DNA of 7,405 nt, from the NCBI GenBank assembly GCA_900541345.1, contig UQJE01000106.1, positions 1 through 7,405 of the forward strand, in the 5' to 3' direction. Position 1 is the first letter of the stretch, and each line of letters starts with the position of its first letter. Positions 6,672-7,405 of this stretch are shown piece by piece. The stretch comes from an uncultured Blautia sp. Lineage in GTDB: Bacteria > Bacillota > Clostridia > Lachnospirales > Lachnospiraceae. Under the pieces are notes generated by a model, which was not told the origin of the DNA, searched no databases, and saw only the letters and a program-made list of their open reading frames with translations. The position numbers were made by a program, and so were the translations under genes.

Positions 6672-6709
6672 AAAAAAACCGCCCTTTCGGTTTTACCCGA
6701 AAGAGCGGT
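6672..6709 (-). terminator. Intrinsic terminator of the PTS permease gene
   Basis: Read on the minus strand, ACCGCTCTTTCGG (6697-6709) pairs with CCGAAAGGGCGGT (6678-6690) over 13 positions around a six-base loop and runs into a T tract. The only non-Watson-Crick position is a G-U pair on this strand but a C-A mismatch on the other. That fits use on the minus strand, 35 bases after the PTS stop codon. Confidence 0.93.
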
Positions 6710-6744
6710 ATTTTCAAAAGGGATTAATCTTTTTTTGCTTTTGA

Positions 6745-7405
6745 TTATTTACAAAGCTTTTTAAATTCGTCAGCTACAAACTGTACTTTTGTTCCGATGA
6801 TTACCTGAACAGCAGTTTTGCTTGGACGGATAACGCCTGCTACACCTGCAGATTTGATTTTCTTCTCATCTACCTGTGTATAGTCTTTGATTTCCAGACG
6901 AAGTCTTGTAATACAGTTGTCAACAGATGCTACGTTCTCTTTTCCGCCAACACCTTCCAGAACAATTTTTGCAATCTCTGTGAAGTTATCGTTGGAAAGA
7001 GTTACTTTTGTTTCATCCATATCATCATCTTCACGTCCCGGTGTTTTCATGTTGAATTTTACGATAACGAAACGGAAGATCAGGTAGTAGATCACACCAA
7101 CTACAAGACCGATCGGAATCAGCATAAGCGGATTTTCTGCAAACGGAGCCTTGAAGCTCAAAATCCAGTCAATCAAACCGGCACTGAAGTTAAAGCCCGC
7201 TCGCACAGGAAGCATAGCTACAACTGCCATAGAAATACCTGTCAGTACTGCATGGATACCGTAAAGTGCTGGTGCAAGGAACATGAAAGAGAATTCCAGA
7301 GGCTCTGTAACACCGTTGAAGAAAGAAGCGATAGCTGCGGAAAGAAGAAGACCTGCTGCCACTTTTTTCTTTGTGTCTTTTGCTGTGTGGTACATAAGAT
7401 CGGAA
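6745..7405 (-). CDS. PTS sugar permease EIICB, glucose/N-acetylglucosamine family, partial at 5' end
   Basis: This is the C-terminal 220 codons of a phosphotransferase permease; the frame stays open to the right edge, and the internal ATG at 7395 is not the true start. The first part is the end of the EIIC membrane channel: GVTEPLEFSFMFLAPALYGIHA, with the conserved TEP motif near 7302, then AGFNFSAGLIDW, a further hydrophobic helix (LMLIPIGLVVGVIYYLIFRFVIV) and FNMKTPGRE. An acidic linker (EDDDMDE) leads to the EIIB domain, with phosphorylated cysteine in VDNCITRLRL (codon at 6913-6915), then AGVAGVI and a normal C-terminus. No EIIA domain is fused, so EIIA must be supplied separately. The protein imports and phosphorylates a hexose at the membrane. 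The AGFNFSAG and TPGRE motifs look closer to NagE-type than to classical PtsG, but the substrate is not certain. Codons are biased to TTC, TAC, AAC, ATC, GGT and CGT, as in highly expressed genes, and a strong terminator follows. Confidence 0.95.
   Translation of the reverse strand, partial: SDLMYHTAKDTKKKVAAGLLLSAAIASFFNGVTEPLEFSFMFLAPALYGIHAVLTGISMAVVAMLPVRAGFNFSAGLIDWILSFKAPFAENPLMLIPIGLVVGVIYYLIFRFVIVKFNMKTPGREDDDMDETKVTLSNDNFTEIAKIVLEGVGGKENVASVDNCITRLRLEIKDYTQVDEKKIKSAGVAGVIRPSKTAVQVIIGTKVQFVADEFKKLCK

Noticed and set aside
7393..7395. ATG as start of a 216-residue PTS protein
   Set aside because: The frame stays open upstream (Ser-Asp-Leu before the Met), and the protein begins in the middle of the EIIC domain, so this is an internal methionine of a gene cut by the window edge.

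Overview
The window looks like chromosomal DNA of a low-GC Firmicute, most likely a gut clostridium of the Lachnospiraceae type. The grounds are YesM/YesN-style sensory genes, strong AAGGAG-type ribosome binding sites, AT-rich intergenic regions with TATAAT promoters, and the protein sequences themselves. This is a family-level impression from reading, not a database result. The window is almost fully coding. It holds six real genes plus two good intrinsic terminators, and no gene-free stretch reaches 300 bases.

Region 1 (1-4310, minus strand) is a tightly packed sensory operon. It encodes a YesN-type response regulator with a receiver and an AraC DNA-binding domain, then a YesM-type membrane histidine kinase, then a sugar-binding-protein-like secreted or anchored protein whose 3' end lies outside the window. 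The ribosome binding site of the kinase lies inside the last codons of the regulator, and the kinase stop overlaps the binding-protein start (ATGA). Together they look like a three-component sugar-sensing system: the binding protein would present ligand to the kinase, which would phosphorylate the AraC-type regulator. Transporter genes would be expected further downstream, outside the window.

Region 2 (4311-5433) starts with a 195-base divergent intergenic region. It carries a strong extended -10 promoter for the plus strand, a weaker candidate promoter for the sensory operon, and a catabolite-repression-like (cre) palindrome at the plus-strand start site. The plus-strand gene encodes a stand-alone homocysteine S-methyltransferase domain of the MetH type with an intact zinc site. 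It ends at a strong hairpin terminator shared with the convergent pair next to it.

Region 3 (5434-6744, minus strand) is a two-gene operon with an ATGA overlap: a small LytTR DNA-binding regulator and a four-helix membrane protein with a cytoplasmic C-terminal domain I do not recognise. The arrangement resembles the LytTR regulator plus membrane-inhibitor systems of Firmicutes. The upstream region holds a promoter, an imperfect structured inverted repeat, and a LytTR-like half-site.

Region 4 (6672-7405, minus strand) is the 3' part of a PTS sugar permease (EIIC-EIIB, glucose/N-acetylglucosamine family) followed by a canonical terminator. Its codon use suggests high expression, unlike the regulatory genes. 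The theme of the window is sugar perception and uptake. The most interesting parts are the candidate three-component sensor and the LytTR/membrane-protein pair. I see no CRISPR array, tRNA, rRNA or insertion sequence.
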